From DATLHO01 sp035539855 (GTDB lineage: Bacteria; Bacteroidota; Ignavibacteria; OLB7): a DNA stretch of 39,529 bases. How positions within the stretch are numbered: the stretch's first letter is position 1; every line of letters starts with the position of its first letter. A program made the translations under genes and the position numbers. Where the stretch lies: positions 1-39,529 of the forward strand of contig DATLHO010000192.1 in assembly GCA_035539855.1 (NCBI GenBank). Direction: 5' to 3'. The notes below the pieces were generated by a model, which was not told where the DNA came from, ran no database searches, and saw only the letters and a list, made by a program, of their open reading frames with translations. Shown here one piece after another: positions 29,956 to 38,572 of this stretch.

Positions 29956-32900
29956 ATGCTCCGTGTCCACCACGTACGGATTACCACGTCCCCCAGGATC
30001 GGAACCCGCGCGCTGATCGCCGTCGCGCTCGTGATCCTCTCGGCGGTGAGCGCGCTCGCGCAGCCGGTGCCGCCGCGCAAGGCCGACGGCAGCGAGCGCA
30101 TCTCGCACCGCTACTGGAATCTGCTCACACCCGAGAAGTACGTCGAGGCGCTCGATCACGTCGCGCGCATGCCCGACGAGAACGACGGCAAGCAGGGATC
30201 GTCGCTTCTGCGGACGACGCGCTGGCAGGGCATCGGACCGGCAATCGTCAGGATCACGCCGACGATCGGCTGGCACGGCCGCATGCGCGCGATCCGATGG
30301 TATCGCAATCCGATCACGAGCAGCTTCGAGACCTATCTCGGCGCCTCGAGCGGCGGACTCTGGTTCGGCAACTTCGCGCTCGTCCTGCGCGTGTGGACGT
30401 CGCTCGGCGACGCGCTTCCCAACCCAGCGGTCGGCTCCTTTCTCATCGACTCGCTCGACCCGAACACGATCTGGGTGGGCACCGGCGACTGGCGACGCTA
30501 CGGCGGCGCGGGGCTCTTCAAGACGACCAATCGCGGCGGCACGTGGGAGCGTGTGCCGATCACGCGAGGGGATGTGATCCCGGGCGCCATCACCGGCCTC
30601 GAGTACGGACGCAATCGCTCGACGATGTACCTGGCGAGCGACCGCGGATTCTTCGTCTCGAGCGACGGCGGCGCGACGTGGAATCGCAGCGCGACCGATC
30701 AGCCCGCCGGCGCCAACGTCTACGACATGGTCATCGACCCGACCGATCGCAACTACATCTACCTCGCCGCGCCCGCGTCGACCGGACTCACCCGCTCCAG
30801 CGACGGCGGCGCCAACTGGATGCGCATCAACAGCGGCATCGACCTCGGCCGCGCCGGCGCGACCACCGCGATCGCCATCGCCGCATCCTCACCCAACATC
30901 CTCTACGCCGCGACCTCCGACACCTCCGGCCGCGGCGGCATGATCTACCGCTCGACCAATCGCGGCACCAACTGGACGCCGACCTCGACGCCGCTGCCGT
31001 ACATCGACGGCGGACAGTCGTTCCACGCGCACGCGCTCGCGGTCGCGCCCAACGACCCGAACAAGGTCTACGCGGGCTCCGTGGGCTTCATCCGCTCCGT
31101 CGATGCCGGACGCACGTGGGAGTGGCGCGAGTCCGGACACGCCGACCTCACGTCGATCGAGTTTCTTCCCGGGGATCCGAACTACGTCTACATCCTGAGC
31201 GACGGCGGGCTGTTCATCCACAACGATGAGACGAACGTCGTGCGGAACATTTCGGAGGCTTTCACGCCATCGGCGCCGATCCAGGCCTACTCGCTCGAGG
31301 ACGCGTGGTCGAACTCGAAGGTCATGGTCTCCGGCACCCAGGACAACGGCACGCTCCTGACCCAGCAGGCCGGCGAGCGCGACAAGGTCTGGACGAGCAT
31401 CGGCGGATGCGACGGCGGCAACACGATCTCGATCGATCCCCGCGATCCGAACCGCATCTACTTCAACAGCTGGTGCGGCGCGAGCAATCCGCGGTTGCTT
31501 TCGAAGGACATGGGGCAGACCAGCGGAGACATCAGCTACGGACTCCCCGAGATCTACTACACGCCGCTGCGCCTGAACAAGGGCAACACGAACGGTCCGT
31601 TCACGGTCACGCGCACGCACTTGTACTTCTCCTCCGGCGACGAGATCCGCTGGCTGCGCGCGACGACCGCGCCCGGCGCGGACTTCGACACGCTGCGCGA
31701 GGCCGTGCGGATGATGACGGTGAACTTCCAGAACGACGGACCGGTCGCGGCCTACACGTGGTTCTGGCACAACCCGCCGGCCACCGACGGCCGGCGCATG
31801 ACGATCCATCGCGGCACGCCCGGCGCAATGACCATGCTGCAGCGGACGATGCCCGGCAACGAGGTCATCAACATGGTCGTCGTCGATCGATGGAGCGCGA
31901 ACGTCGCGTACGCGATGACGGTCTGGCCGGCCCGCGTCTACCGCACGACGAACCAGGGCGACACGTGGGAGAACATCACCGGCAATCTTCCCGACGTCAC
32001 GAGCTGGGACCTCGTGACGCTGCCGTCGAACCCGCGCGTAATGTTCATCGCCACCGACGTCGGCGTCTTTCGCACGTCGACCGACGGCGCATCGTGGTCG
32101 CGCTATCAGAACGGTCTGCCGATCGTTGGCGCCAACAGCTTCTCCTACATTCGCGGCGAGGGATTCGACACGCTGCGCCTGGCGACGTTCGGCCGCGGAT
32201 ACTGGCAGCGCGTGATCGACGGATCCGACCCGATCGCCTGGCAGATCGACACCGCCCGGCTCGGCGCATTCTCGCTGCGCGACATCGCGGTCGTGCGGCC
32301 GGGGCTGCTTCCGGGTCTTGTCGATACGGTCGTCACCGTTGGAGCCAGCGGCATCATCGGGCTCAGCGTCGACGATGCGCAGAGCTTCCGCTTCGCGGGC
32401 CTTCCCTCCGGCATCCTTCTGCGCGGCGTCGCCGCCAGCGACTGCACGCACGTGACCGCCGTCGGCGACGACGGCACGATCATCCACTCGAACACCACGG
32501 CGCGCGAATGGACGATCGTCGGCTCGGGCGTCTCGGTGCCGTTGCGCGGCGTGACCTTCGTCGGCGACGTGGGCTGGAGCTTCGGTGACGACGGCGTGAT
32601 CCTGCGCAGCACGAACAAGGGAGCCGCCTGGGAGCGCGTGTACAACCTGAAGGGCACGAACTGGAACGCCGCGTCGTTCATCGACGCGAACACCGGGTGG
32701 ATCGTCGGCGGCGCTGGCGGACAGGCCCCGCAGCCGATGCTCGCGCGCACGACCGACGGCGGCGTCCAGTGGATTCTCTGGCAGTCGCCGCCCGCGGTCT
32801 TCACGAGCATCCAGATGCTCGACGCCGACAACGGCTACGCGACCGGCGACGGCGGCATCCTGTATCGGACGACCAATGGTGGCTCGAGCTGGGAGGATCG

Positions 32901-33483
32901 GCCGAGCGGGTTCAAGACGACGCTCACCGATCTGGTCGCGCTCTCGTCGGAGATCGTGTACGTCACGACCAGCGACGGTCGGATTCTGCGGACCGGCGAT
33001 GGCGGCAAGAGCTGGCAGGCCGAGGAGGACATTCAGGCGCTGGGAGCGCTCTACGCGATCACGAAGGGAACCGGAGAATTGATCGCCGTCGGCGACAGCA
33101 CGGTCGCCTTCGTGCGCATCGGCGGCGAGGCTCCGCTCGATACCGTCGGCAAGCCGCCGTACATTGAACGATTCACCGCGGGCGCCCTCGCGGACGCGGC
33201 CCGCACCGGGGCGCGGATCGAGTCGATCGCTCCGAACCCGACGGCGGACGGAACGACGATCGGTTTCACGATCGCCGCGCGCGGTCCGGTGACGATCGCG
33301 ATCCACACGATGCTCGGCGAGCCGATCGCGGTGCTCACCGAGCGCACGCTCTCGCCCGGCAGGCACAGCGTGACGTGGGATGGCGCGGACGCGAGCGGCC
33401 GACCGGTCGCCGCCGGAGCGTACCTGGTGCGAATCACCGCGGGCTCGACGATGACCAGCGGCCGGATCGCGGTCGTGCACTGA
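29956..33483 (+). CDS. Large Asp-box propeller T9SS cargo protein
   Basis: This 1175-residue secreted protein has a signal peptide after a basic start (TRALIAVALVILSAVSALAQ). Ten or more Asp-box repeats follow (SSDGGATWNRS, SSDGGANWMRI, RSTNRGTNWTP, RSVDAGRTWEW, RTTNQGDTWENI, RTSTDGASWSRY, RSTNKGAAWERV, RTTDGGVQWIL, RTTNGGSSWEDR, RTGDGGKSWQAE). They form two propeller blocks, the second (residues about 780-1060) resembling Ycf48-type photosystem-assembly-like propellers. The C-terminus is a textbook type A T9SS domain (IAPNPTADGTTIGF, TMLGEPIAVL, VAAGAYLVRI). Sialidase catalytic residues are not evident. GAGG sits 6 nt before the ATG at 29956. The next gene starts 22 bp later, suggesting an operon. 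Function is probably adhesion or surface structure; this is inference. Confidence 0.92.
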   Translation: MLRVHHVRITTSPRIGTRALIAVALVILSAVSALAQPVPPRKADGSERISHRYWNLLTPEKYVEALDHVARMPDENDGKQGSSLLRTTRWQGIGPAIVRITPTIGWHGRMRAIRWYRNPITSSFETYLGASSGGLWFGNFALVLRVWTSLGDALPNPAVGSFLIDSLDPNTIWVGTGDWRRYGGAGLFKTTNRGGTWERVPITRGDVIPGAITGLEYGRNRSTMYLASDRGFFVSSDGGATWNRSATDQPAGANVYDMVIDPTDRNYIYLAAPASTGLTRSSDGGANWMRINSGIDLGRAGATTAIAIAASSPNILYAATSDTSGRGGMIYRSTNRGTNWTPTSTPLPYIDGGQSFHAHALAVAPNDPNKVYAGSVGFIRSVDAGRTWEWRESGHADLTSIEFLPGDPNYVYILSDGGLFIHNDETNVVRNISEAFTPSAPIQAYSLEDAWSNSKVMVSGTQDNGTLLTQQAGERDKVWTSIGGCDGGNTISIDPRDPNRIYFNSWCGASNPRLLSKDMGQTSGDISYGLPEIYYTPLRLNKGNTNGPFTVTRTHLYFSSGDEIRWLRATTAPGADFDTLREAVRMMTVNFQNDGPVAAYTWFWHNPPATDGRRMTIHRGTPGAMTMLQRTMPGNEVINMVVVDRWSANVAYAMTVWPARVYRTTNQGDTWENITGNLPDVTSWDLVTLPSNPRVMFIATDVGVFRTSTDGASWSRYQNGLPIVGANSFSYIRGEGFDTLRLATFGRGYWQRVIDGSDPIAWQIDTARLGAFSLRDIAVVRPGLLPGLVDTVVTVGASGIIGLSVDDAQSFRFAGLPSGILLRGVAASDCTHVTAVGDDGTIIHSNTTAREWTIVGSGVSVPLRGVTFVGDVGWSFGDDGVILRSTNKGAAWERVYNLKGTNWNAASFIDANTGWIVGGAGGQAPQPMLARTTDGGVQWILWQSPPAVFTSIQMLDADNGYATGDGGILYRTTNGGSSWEDRPSGFKTTLTDLVALSSEIVYVTTSDGRILRTGDGGKSWQAEEDIQALGALYAITKGTGELIAVGDSTVAFVRIGGEAPLDTVGKPPYIERFTAGALADAARTGARIESIAPNPTADGTTIGFTIAARGPVTIAIHTMLGEPIAVLTERTLSPGRHSVTWDGADASGRPVAAGAYLVRITAGSTMTSGRIAVVH

Positions 33484-33505
33484 CAACCAATCGAGGATCC
33501 GAACG

Positions 33506-33988
33506 ATGTCGGAATCGGTTCAGAAGAAGTCGGGCGCCGGCAAAGGCGTCGGCATCGCGGTCATCACGATGATCCTTCTTGGACTGCTCCCCTTCTGGTT
33601 CCTGATGATCGCTCCGGCGATGCGTCACGATCGTCTGATGGAAAAGGGCGTGCGGGCGAAGGGGCGCCTGCTGTCGGTCGAGGAGACCGGCACGGTCATC
33701 AACGACGTGCCGGAGATCGAGTTGGTCGTGGAGTTCACGCGCGCCGACGGCGTGCTCGACACGACGACGACGGACTTCGTGCCGACGATGCGGTCGCTGC
33801 ACCTGTTCCAGACGGGAACGCACGTGACCGCCGCGTACGATCCGGAGGATCCCGAGGAGCTGACGATCATCGAGCTGACGACCTCTCCCATGCAGTTCAC
33901 GGCATCGCCGTCGACGTCGGCCGCCGACTCGATCGCGCGCGTCGCGGACTCGCTTCGGCAGGAGCTCGAGCGATTACAACGAAGATGA
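33506..33988 (+). CDS. DUF3592-like single-pass membrane protein
   Basis: The 160-residue protein has one N-terminal helix (GIAVITMILLGLLPFWFLMI). A beta domain follows: VRAKGRLLSVEETGTVINDV, PEIELVVEFTRADG, then VTAAYDPEDPEELTI. The G-V-x-A-x-G-x-V/L plus YDP-x-x-P pattern is typical of DUF3592-like proteins. The C-terminus is a charged helix (ARVADSLRQELERLQ). Function is unknown. GAGGATCC just upstream of the ATG at 33506 is a good ribosome-binding site. It sits 22 bp after the large Asp-box gene and is followed at about 110 bp by the cytochrome lipoprotein gene, all on one strand. Confidence 0.8.
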   Translation: MSESVQKKSGAGKGVGIAVITMILLGLLPFWFLMIAPAMRHDRLMEKGVRAKGRLLSVEETGTVINDVPEIELVVEFTRADGVLDTTTTDFVPTMRSLHLFQTGTHVTAAYDPEDPEELTIIELTTSPMQFTASPSTSAADSIARVADSLRQELERLQRR

Positions 33989-33990
33989 CG

Positions 33991-34009
33991 GGCGTCATGT
34001 GACGCTCCG
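33991..34009 (+). terminator. Weak hairpin after the DUF3592-like gene
   Basis: GGGCGTC and GACGCTC pair (one G-U) around ATGT just past the stop codon. It is short and lacks a T tract, so it may only be an attenuating or processing hairpin. Confidence 0.3.
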
Positions 34010-34100
34010 TGGTGTCTCTCGAAGTTGGAGCGTGCGCAGGCTCCTCCACTTGGGCAGGGGCGTGCGGAAGGACGGATAATCATCGACCACAGGAGACCCA

Positions 34101-34763
34101 ATGAGACTGAACTTCGTTTCTCTCGTCGTGGCGGCCGCGGCGCTCGTATTGACGGCGTGCAATGCCGACGTCGACATCGAGCCGGGCGCCGACTCGACCG
34201 CGGCGATGATGGACACGACAACGGTGCCGCCGCCGGCAGTGACCGACACGAGCGCGCTCGTCGACACGACGACGACCACGACGACCACGACCACGACGGA
34301 GACGACGTCGGGCACGACCGACGCGACGACGGGCGGCACGACGACGCCGTCGACGAGCACGTCGACGACCACGACGACGAAGCCGACGACGAGCGCTCCC
34401 ACGACCTCGGGCGGCACGACGACGCCTCCGGCATCGACTCCTCCGCCATCGACGCCTCCGCCGTCGACTCCTCCACCGTCGACGCCGCCGCCGACGACCT
34501 CGACGCCGCCGACCGGTGGCGCCGACGCGAAGGCGACGTTCCTGGCGCAGAAGTGCAACACGTGTCACAACGTGCCGTCGGCGAGCATCTCGAAGACGAT
34601 GGCCTCGTCGAAGGCGCCCGATCTGAAGGGCGGACGCTCGGCCGCGACGATCGTCGGATACCTGAAGGGGACCGAGTCGATCAACGGCAAGAAGCACGTA
34701 AAGAAGTGGACCGGCTCCGAGGCCGATCTGCAGGCGGTCGCGGCCTGGCTGGCCGGACTGTAG
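34101..34763 (+). CDS. Lipoprotein mono-haem cytochrome c with Thr/Pro linker
   Basis: The 220-residue protein has signal and lipobox MRLNFVSLVVAAAALVLTAC, so it is lipid-anchored at Cys20. A long low-complexity linker (residues about 25-140) is almost entirely Thr, Pro, Ser and Gly, encoded by ACG/TCG-type runs, with five near-identical PPPST units. The C-terminal domain of about 75 residues has one haem site, CNTCH (Cys152, Cys155, His156). It ends with a Cyt-c-like helix (SEADLQAVAAWL), preceded by INGKKHVKKWTGSEA as in small cytochrome c domains. The sixth haem ligand is probably Met in SKTMASSKAP or His in GKKHVKK; I cannot decide. It should carry electrons at the envelope surface. AGGAGA ends 4 nt before the ATG. 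A very strong terminator follows the stop. Confidence 0.9.
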   Translation: MRLNFVSLVVAAAALVLTACNADVDIEPGADSTAAMMDTTTVPPPAVTDTSALVDTTTTTTTTTTTETTSGTTDATTGGTTTPSTSTSTTTTTKPTTSAPTTSGGTTTPPASTPPPSTPPPSTPPPSTPPPTTSTPPTGGADAKATFLAQKCNTCHNVPSASISKTMASSKAPDLKGGRSAATIVGYLKGTESINGKKHVKKWTGSEADLQAVAAWLAGL

Positions 34764-34786
34764 CGGACCTGGTGCGGTAGACAAAA

Positions 34787-34821
34787 GAAGCGGGGCGGTT
34801 CATGATGAACCGCCCCGCTTC
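34787..34821. terminator. Bidirectional 16-bp hairpin terminator
   Basis: Perfect 16-bp arms GAAGCGGGGCGGTTCA (34787-34802) and TGAACCGCCCCGCTTC (34806-34821) meet at a 3-nt TGA turn. It lies between convergent cytochrome and T9SS-cargo stops (34763 and 34846). An A run precedes it on the plus strand (ACAAAAG), giving CTTTTG after it on the minus strand. Confidence 0.8.
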
Positions 34822-34845
34822 ACGTTTCCGGCCGTGTGATCGAGT

Positions 34846-37800
34846 CTAGCGCGCGACCGTCAGCGTTGTGCTGGTGGTGACGCCGTCGATCGCGATGCGC
34901 ACGAGGTACGTGCCGCTGGCCAGTCCGTCCGTCGTGATCGGCAGCGCATGGCTGCCGGCCTCGTAGCGACCGCCGGCGACGCGCTCGACCAGGCGGCCGA
35001 GTCCGTCGTGCAGCGTGACGACGACGTCGCCCGGAGCGCCGATCGTGAAGTCGAGCATCGCGCTCGCGCTCGTCGGGTTCGGGCGCAGCGACTCGACGCG
35101 CAGCGCGCGCGACTCGCCGGTGATGCCGCTGACACCGTCGCTGGCGCCGCCGTTGCCGGTGCGTCCGCTCTGGTCGTCATCGCGCTTCGCTTCGAGCGTC
35201 TGTCCGCCGAGCTGCACGGTGCGGGTGCCGAGGCTGCTCGGAATCTCGAGCGTCGCCGAGGAGGCGCCCTGCGTCTGCGGGCTGAACGTCACCTGGAGAT
35301 ACTCCGTCTGTCCCGGAGCCAGGTCGAGGCGCGGCAGCGTGCCGAGCGAGTAGTTCGCCACGTCCGCGCCGGTGATCACCGGCGTCTCGATGCGGACGGG
35401 GAACGTGCCGTTGTTCGTGATCGTGACCGTGCGGCGCACGTACTGGCCGACCGGGATGCTGACCTCGTCGAAGAGCGAGGTCGGTGCGACCTCGAGCTGG
35501 GCGACGCCAGCCTCGCCTCGGATCCCGACGCGGATCGTGTCCTCGGTCGTCGTGATCACCTCGAGCACCGCGCGGCGTGCGCCGGCGAGTCCGGTCGGCG
35601 CCAGCTCGACGTCCAGCTCGAGCCGCTGGCCCGGCAGCACGCGCGTCGGCAGCGACGGCCAGGGCTTCGCAACCGAAGCGCGGAACTCCGCGGCGTCCGG
35701 TCCGACGATCGAGATCTGACGGATCTCGACGAGCGCCGTCGACGAGTTCTCGAGCACCGCGGTGCCGGCGACGAGGCCGCCGACGAGAACCGGCGGCAGC
35801 ACGAGGTTCGACGCGTCGAGACCGGCGCGACCGAAGCCGTAGAGGTCGACGCGGTAGACACCGCGCTCGCTCAGGCCCGGCAGCCAGATCGCCGAGTCGT
35901 TGGTCTGCAGCATCAGCGTCGCCATACGCGTTCCCGAGCGCGACGGAGTGAAGCGCACCGTGATGTAGTCCGTCGCGCCCGGAGCGATGCGGTACGTGTT
36001 GGTGACCGCATCGACCGGCGTCGCCGCCAGCACGTCGAGGAGCTCGAACTCGTTGACGTCACCGGAGATGATGCGCAGCTTGTCGCGGCGGATCAGCAGG
36101 TCGCAGGCTCCGGCGTTGCTCACCGCGAAGCGCGTCGTCACCGTGTCGTCGACCGGGATGCTCGGCATCACGACCGGACGCAGCGGCGAGCCCGTCGCAT
36201 TCGACGCAAGCTGGGCGCCGACCGCGCGGGCGACGAGGTCGAAGCGGACGAGGCCCGGCGTCTGCACGCCCGCTGCGTTCGTCGCCATCAGGTTCTGTCC
36301 GTTCGTCTGGACGTAGGCGCGCGCGTAGCGGCGGCCCGCCTCGGTGCCGACGAAGACGACGTAGATCGTCCGCGACGTTCCCTCGCGAACGATCAGCGGA
36401 AGCGTCAGCGCCTGCTCCGGCGTCAGCGGCGCCGTTCCCGGCGCGAGCATCAGCATGTAGTCGGTCGACGGGATGGGCTGGCCCATCGCGTCGCGCAGCA
36501 GCGGGAACGGTCCGGTTCCCTGCATGTAGAGCGTGTCGGTGCGATAGATCGTGATCGCGCTGATCACGAAGTCGCCGTTGCCGGTGTTGCGCACGACGAT
36601 CGGCATCGCATTGACCTGCGAGCCGACGCACGAGAGCAGTCCGTTGTACATCGTCTGCGTCGAGTCGAGCACGACGCCGTCGCTGACGAGCTCGCCGCCC
36701 GGCGCCGACGAGAACGCGCGCAGCAGGTACGTGCGAACGTCGCAGCCGGCGGTAACCGTCAGCGTCGCCTCCTGCGCCGCGACGCCGGTCGGCGCGAACG
36801 TGATCGTCGGGGAGATCGCCTCACCGCCCGAGAGCGTCGCGCCGGTCGTCGAGATCGAGTACTGGCCGGTCGGATCGACGAGCTCGAAGCTGACCGGAAG
36901 CGTCGTCGCGGCCGGGTCGTTGTTGATGTTCGCGATCGTCATCGGAACGAACGTCGCGGATTCGCCGCGGGGAACGACGACGCCGGCCATCAGCGTGTCG
37001 CCGCTGGCCATGCCCGTCGTGCCGCCCTCGGCGACGTAGCCGGTGAAGCTCGCCTGCGGCGTCGCGGTCGCCCGGAGCCCGTAGACGCGCTGCGTGCCGT
37101 CGCCGAGCGTCAGCGTCAGCGTCGCCGGACGGGGTCCGGCGCACGTCGGCGTGATCGTGAAGGTCGGCGTGAGCGGCGTGCCGGACTCGAGCGTGCCGCT
37201 CGACGGCGAGATCACGTAGTCGGCCGCGTTGGCGCCGGTGACCGTGAGCGAGTACGTCTGCGACGGGCAACCGCCGGCCGGAACCGTCATCGTGAACGGC
37301 GTGAACGAGGCCGAGCTTCCAACGCGGACGCTGGTCGCGGTGAAGAGCGTGTCGCCGGCGGCCATCGCCGCGGTGCCGCCCTGATCGATCGTGCCGCTGA
37401 GCACGACGCCGCACGGCGCCAGGCGATAGAGCGTGTTGTCGGCGATCGTCGTCGGGTCGACGCGGTTGTCGACCGTCGAGGAGCTGGCCGTCGGGCTCGT
37501 GCCTGGCGTGATGCTCACGTACGACGCGCCGCGGACGGCTGCGATGCCGATCGAGGCGCCGTCGCCGTTGTAGGAGTTGCCCTCGAAGCCGGTGTACCAG
37601 AACTCGATTGCGTTCGAGCCCTCGTACAGCCGGGTCTGGAACGTCGCGTAGTTGTAGTTGTAGTAATCGTACTCGATGTCCTTCCACTCGATCACCAGCA
37701 CGCGGTTCGGCGCGGAGCCGAAGAGCTTGTAGCGGATCGTGCCGTTGAAGCCATCGTCGTTGCACTGTCCGGGAACGCGCATGTCGTCCCAGAGCGCCGC

Positions 37801-38196
37801 GATCTGCGGGATCGAGTCGAGGGTCTGGCCGTAGGTGCCGCTGCAGCCGCCACTCGTCTGGTCGAGCAGGTTGACCCAGCACGACGATACCTTCGTCGTG
37901 CCGAATTGCGTGAAGAGTCCGAGCAGTCCGTTCGTCGAGGCCGAGAACTTCGCGTAGGCGACGTCATCGAAGGTGAACGTGAATCCGATGTTCGCGACGC
38001 TGCTTGCGTTGTCGTCGATGTTCGTGCCGCTGCACTCCTGCGAGCCTTCGAAGAGCTCGGTCGCGCCCGACATATCGTAGCCGGTGCCGGTTCCGCTGCT
38101 GAACGTGTACGTCGCGAGGTTCGCGCGCACGGTCGTCGTCAGGAGAAACAGCGCCAGCAGCAACAGAGTAGCCTGTAGCCGTTTGGGGGATGGCAT
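34846..38196 (-). CDS. ASH/'choice-of-anchor'-domain T9SS cargo protein
   Basis: This 1116-residue secreted protein starts MPSPKRLQATLLLLALFLLT. The N-terminal 270 residues or so are a beta-sandwich of the NIGFTFTFDDVAYAKFSAST / QIAALWDDMRVPG type, common in FCB surface proteins, with several cysteine pairs. Repeated Ig-like ASH/HYDIN-type ('choice-of-anchor D') domains follow (FVPMTI, LTPTFTITPTCAG, TVRFTPSRSGTRMATLMLQT, LQVTFSPQTQGASSATLEIP). The C-terminus is a type A T9SS domain (LRPNPTSASAMLDF, LHDGLGRLVERV, SGTYLVRIAID). A plausible ribosome-binding site GAGGTAGGA precedes the ATG at 38196. A close paralogue lies just upstream at 38573, so this is a tandem duplication. The role is probably surface adhesion or matrix. 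Confidence 0.92.
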   Translation of the reverse strand: MPSPKRLQATLLLLALFLLTTTVRANLATYTFSSGTGTGYDMSGATELFEGSQECSGTNIDDNASSVANIGFTFTFDDVAYAKFSASTNGLLGLFTQFGTTKVSSCWVNLLDQTSGGCSGTYGQTLDSIPQIAALWDDMRVPGQCNDDGFNGTIRYKLFGSAPNRVLVIEWKDIEYDYYNYNYATFQTRLYEGSNAIEFWYTGFEGNSYNGDGASIGIAAVRGASYVSITPGTSPTASSSTVDNRVDPTTIADNTLYRLAPCGVVLSGTIDQGGTAAMAAGDTLFTATSVRVGSSASFTPFTMTVPAGGCPSQTYSLTVTGANAADYVISPSSGTLESGTPLTPTFTITPTCAGPRPATLTLTLGDGTQRVYGLRATATPQASFTGYVAEGGTTGMASGDTLMAGVVVPRGESATFVPMTIANINNDPAATTLPVSFELVDPTGQYSISTTGATLSGGEAISPTITFAPTGVAAQEATLTVTAGCDVRTYLLRAFSSAPGGELVSDGVVLDSTQTMYNGLLSCVGSQVNAMPIVVRNTGNGDFVISAITIYRTDTLYMQGTGPFPLLRDAMGQPIPSTDYMLMLAPGTAPLTPEQALTLPLIVREGTSRTIYVVFVGTEAGRRYARAYVQTNGQNLMATNAAGVQTPGLVRFDLVARAVGAQLASNATGSPLRPVVMPSIPVDDTVTTRFAVSNAGACDLLIRRDKLRIISGDVNEFELLDVLAATPVDAVTNTYRIAPGATDYITVRFTPSRSGTRMATLMLQTNDSAIWLPGLSERGVYRVDLYGFGRAGLDASNLVLPPVLVGGLVAGTAVLENSSTALVEIRQISIVGPDAAEFRASVAKPWPSLPTRVLPGQRLELDVELAPTGLAGARRAVLEVITTTEDTIRVGIRGEAGVAQLEVAPTSLFDEVSIPVGQYVRRTVTITNNGTFPVRIETPVITGADVANYSLGTLPRLDLAPGQTEYLQVTFSPQTQGASSATLEIPSSLGTRTVQLGGQTLEAKRDDDQSGRTGNGGASDGVSGITGESRALRVESLRPNPTSASAMLDFTIGAPGDVVVTLHDGLGRLVERVAGGRYEAGSHALPITTDGLASGTYLVRIAIDGVTTSTTLTVAR

Positions 38197-38332
38197 GCGT
38201 GTCCTACCTCATGGAGGATGGTGCTTGGGATGAAGAGATGCGAGAAGGGTCCCGCCCGTATCACCGCGGTCATTCGTACGATCGTGGCAATCTCCGGCCG
38301 TGCCGGACGTGAAACGCAAGCGGACCCGCGTG

Positions 38333-38361
38333 GAACTTACTGCTCCGACGCCACTGACCAA
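38333..38361 (-). promoter_or_regulatory. Bacteroidota-type promoter of the T9SS gene
   Basis: On the minus strand, TTG (38361-38359, within TTTG), N19, TAAGTTC (38339-38333) is a good match. It is about 137 bp upstream of the ATG at 38196 and just past the hairpins that end the upstream paralogue. Confidence 0.5.
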
Positions 38362-38454
38362 ACCCTTTGATACACGCAGGTGACGGACGGTAACCGCCGA
38401 ACCTGACGGCGGAAATGTTCACGATGACGGGATCACCGTTTCTCTCGCGAAAAC

Positions 38455-38488
38455 GGCGCGGGCGGGCTCTTCCGAGCCCGCCCGCGCC
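38455..38488 (-). terminator. Rho-independent terminator with T run
   Basis: Perfect 15-bp arms GGCGCGGGCGGGCTC (38455-38469) and GAGCCCGCCCGCGCC (38474-38488) enclose TTCC. On the minus strand GTTTTC follows, so it fits a classic intrinsic terminator for the gene at 38573. It is the third of three hairpins behind that stop. Confidence 0.75.
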
Positions 38489-38509
38489 GGTTCATCCCAT
38501 TCGCCTCGA

Positions 38510-38528
38510 CCGCCATTTTTTTTGGCGG
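38510..38528 (-). repeat. Short hairpin with T-run loop
   Basis: Arms CCGCCA (38510-38515) and TGGCGG (38523-38528) enclose a run of seven T. It lies between the stop of the partial T9SS gene and the main terminator, and could be a processing element. Confidence 0.4.
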
Positions 38529-38546
38529 CCGAAGCGTCGCGCTGCG

Positions 38547-38565
38547 TCCGGGCCCATGGCCCGGA
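38547..38565 (-). repeat. Hairpin just after the partial T9SS gene
   Basis: Arms TCCGGGCC (38547-38554) and GGCCCGGA (38558-38565) pair around CAT. It is the first of three consecutive hairpins downstream of the stop at 38573. Confidence 0.5.
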
Positions 38566-38572
38566 GCATCGT

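Noticed and set aside
30889..33486. Minus-strand open frame opposite the large Asp-box gene
   Set aside because: It is the antisense shadow of a clear signal-peptide-bearing T9SS gene and has Arg/Asp/Gly-rich composition without motifs.
34948..38178. Plus-strand open frame of about 1076 residues across the ASH-domain gene
   Set aside because: It is an antisense shadow; the minus-strand frame has a signal peptide, ASH domains and a T9SS domain, while this one is compositionally arginine-rich.
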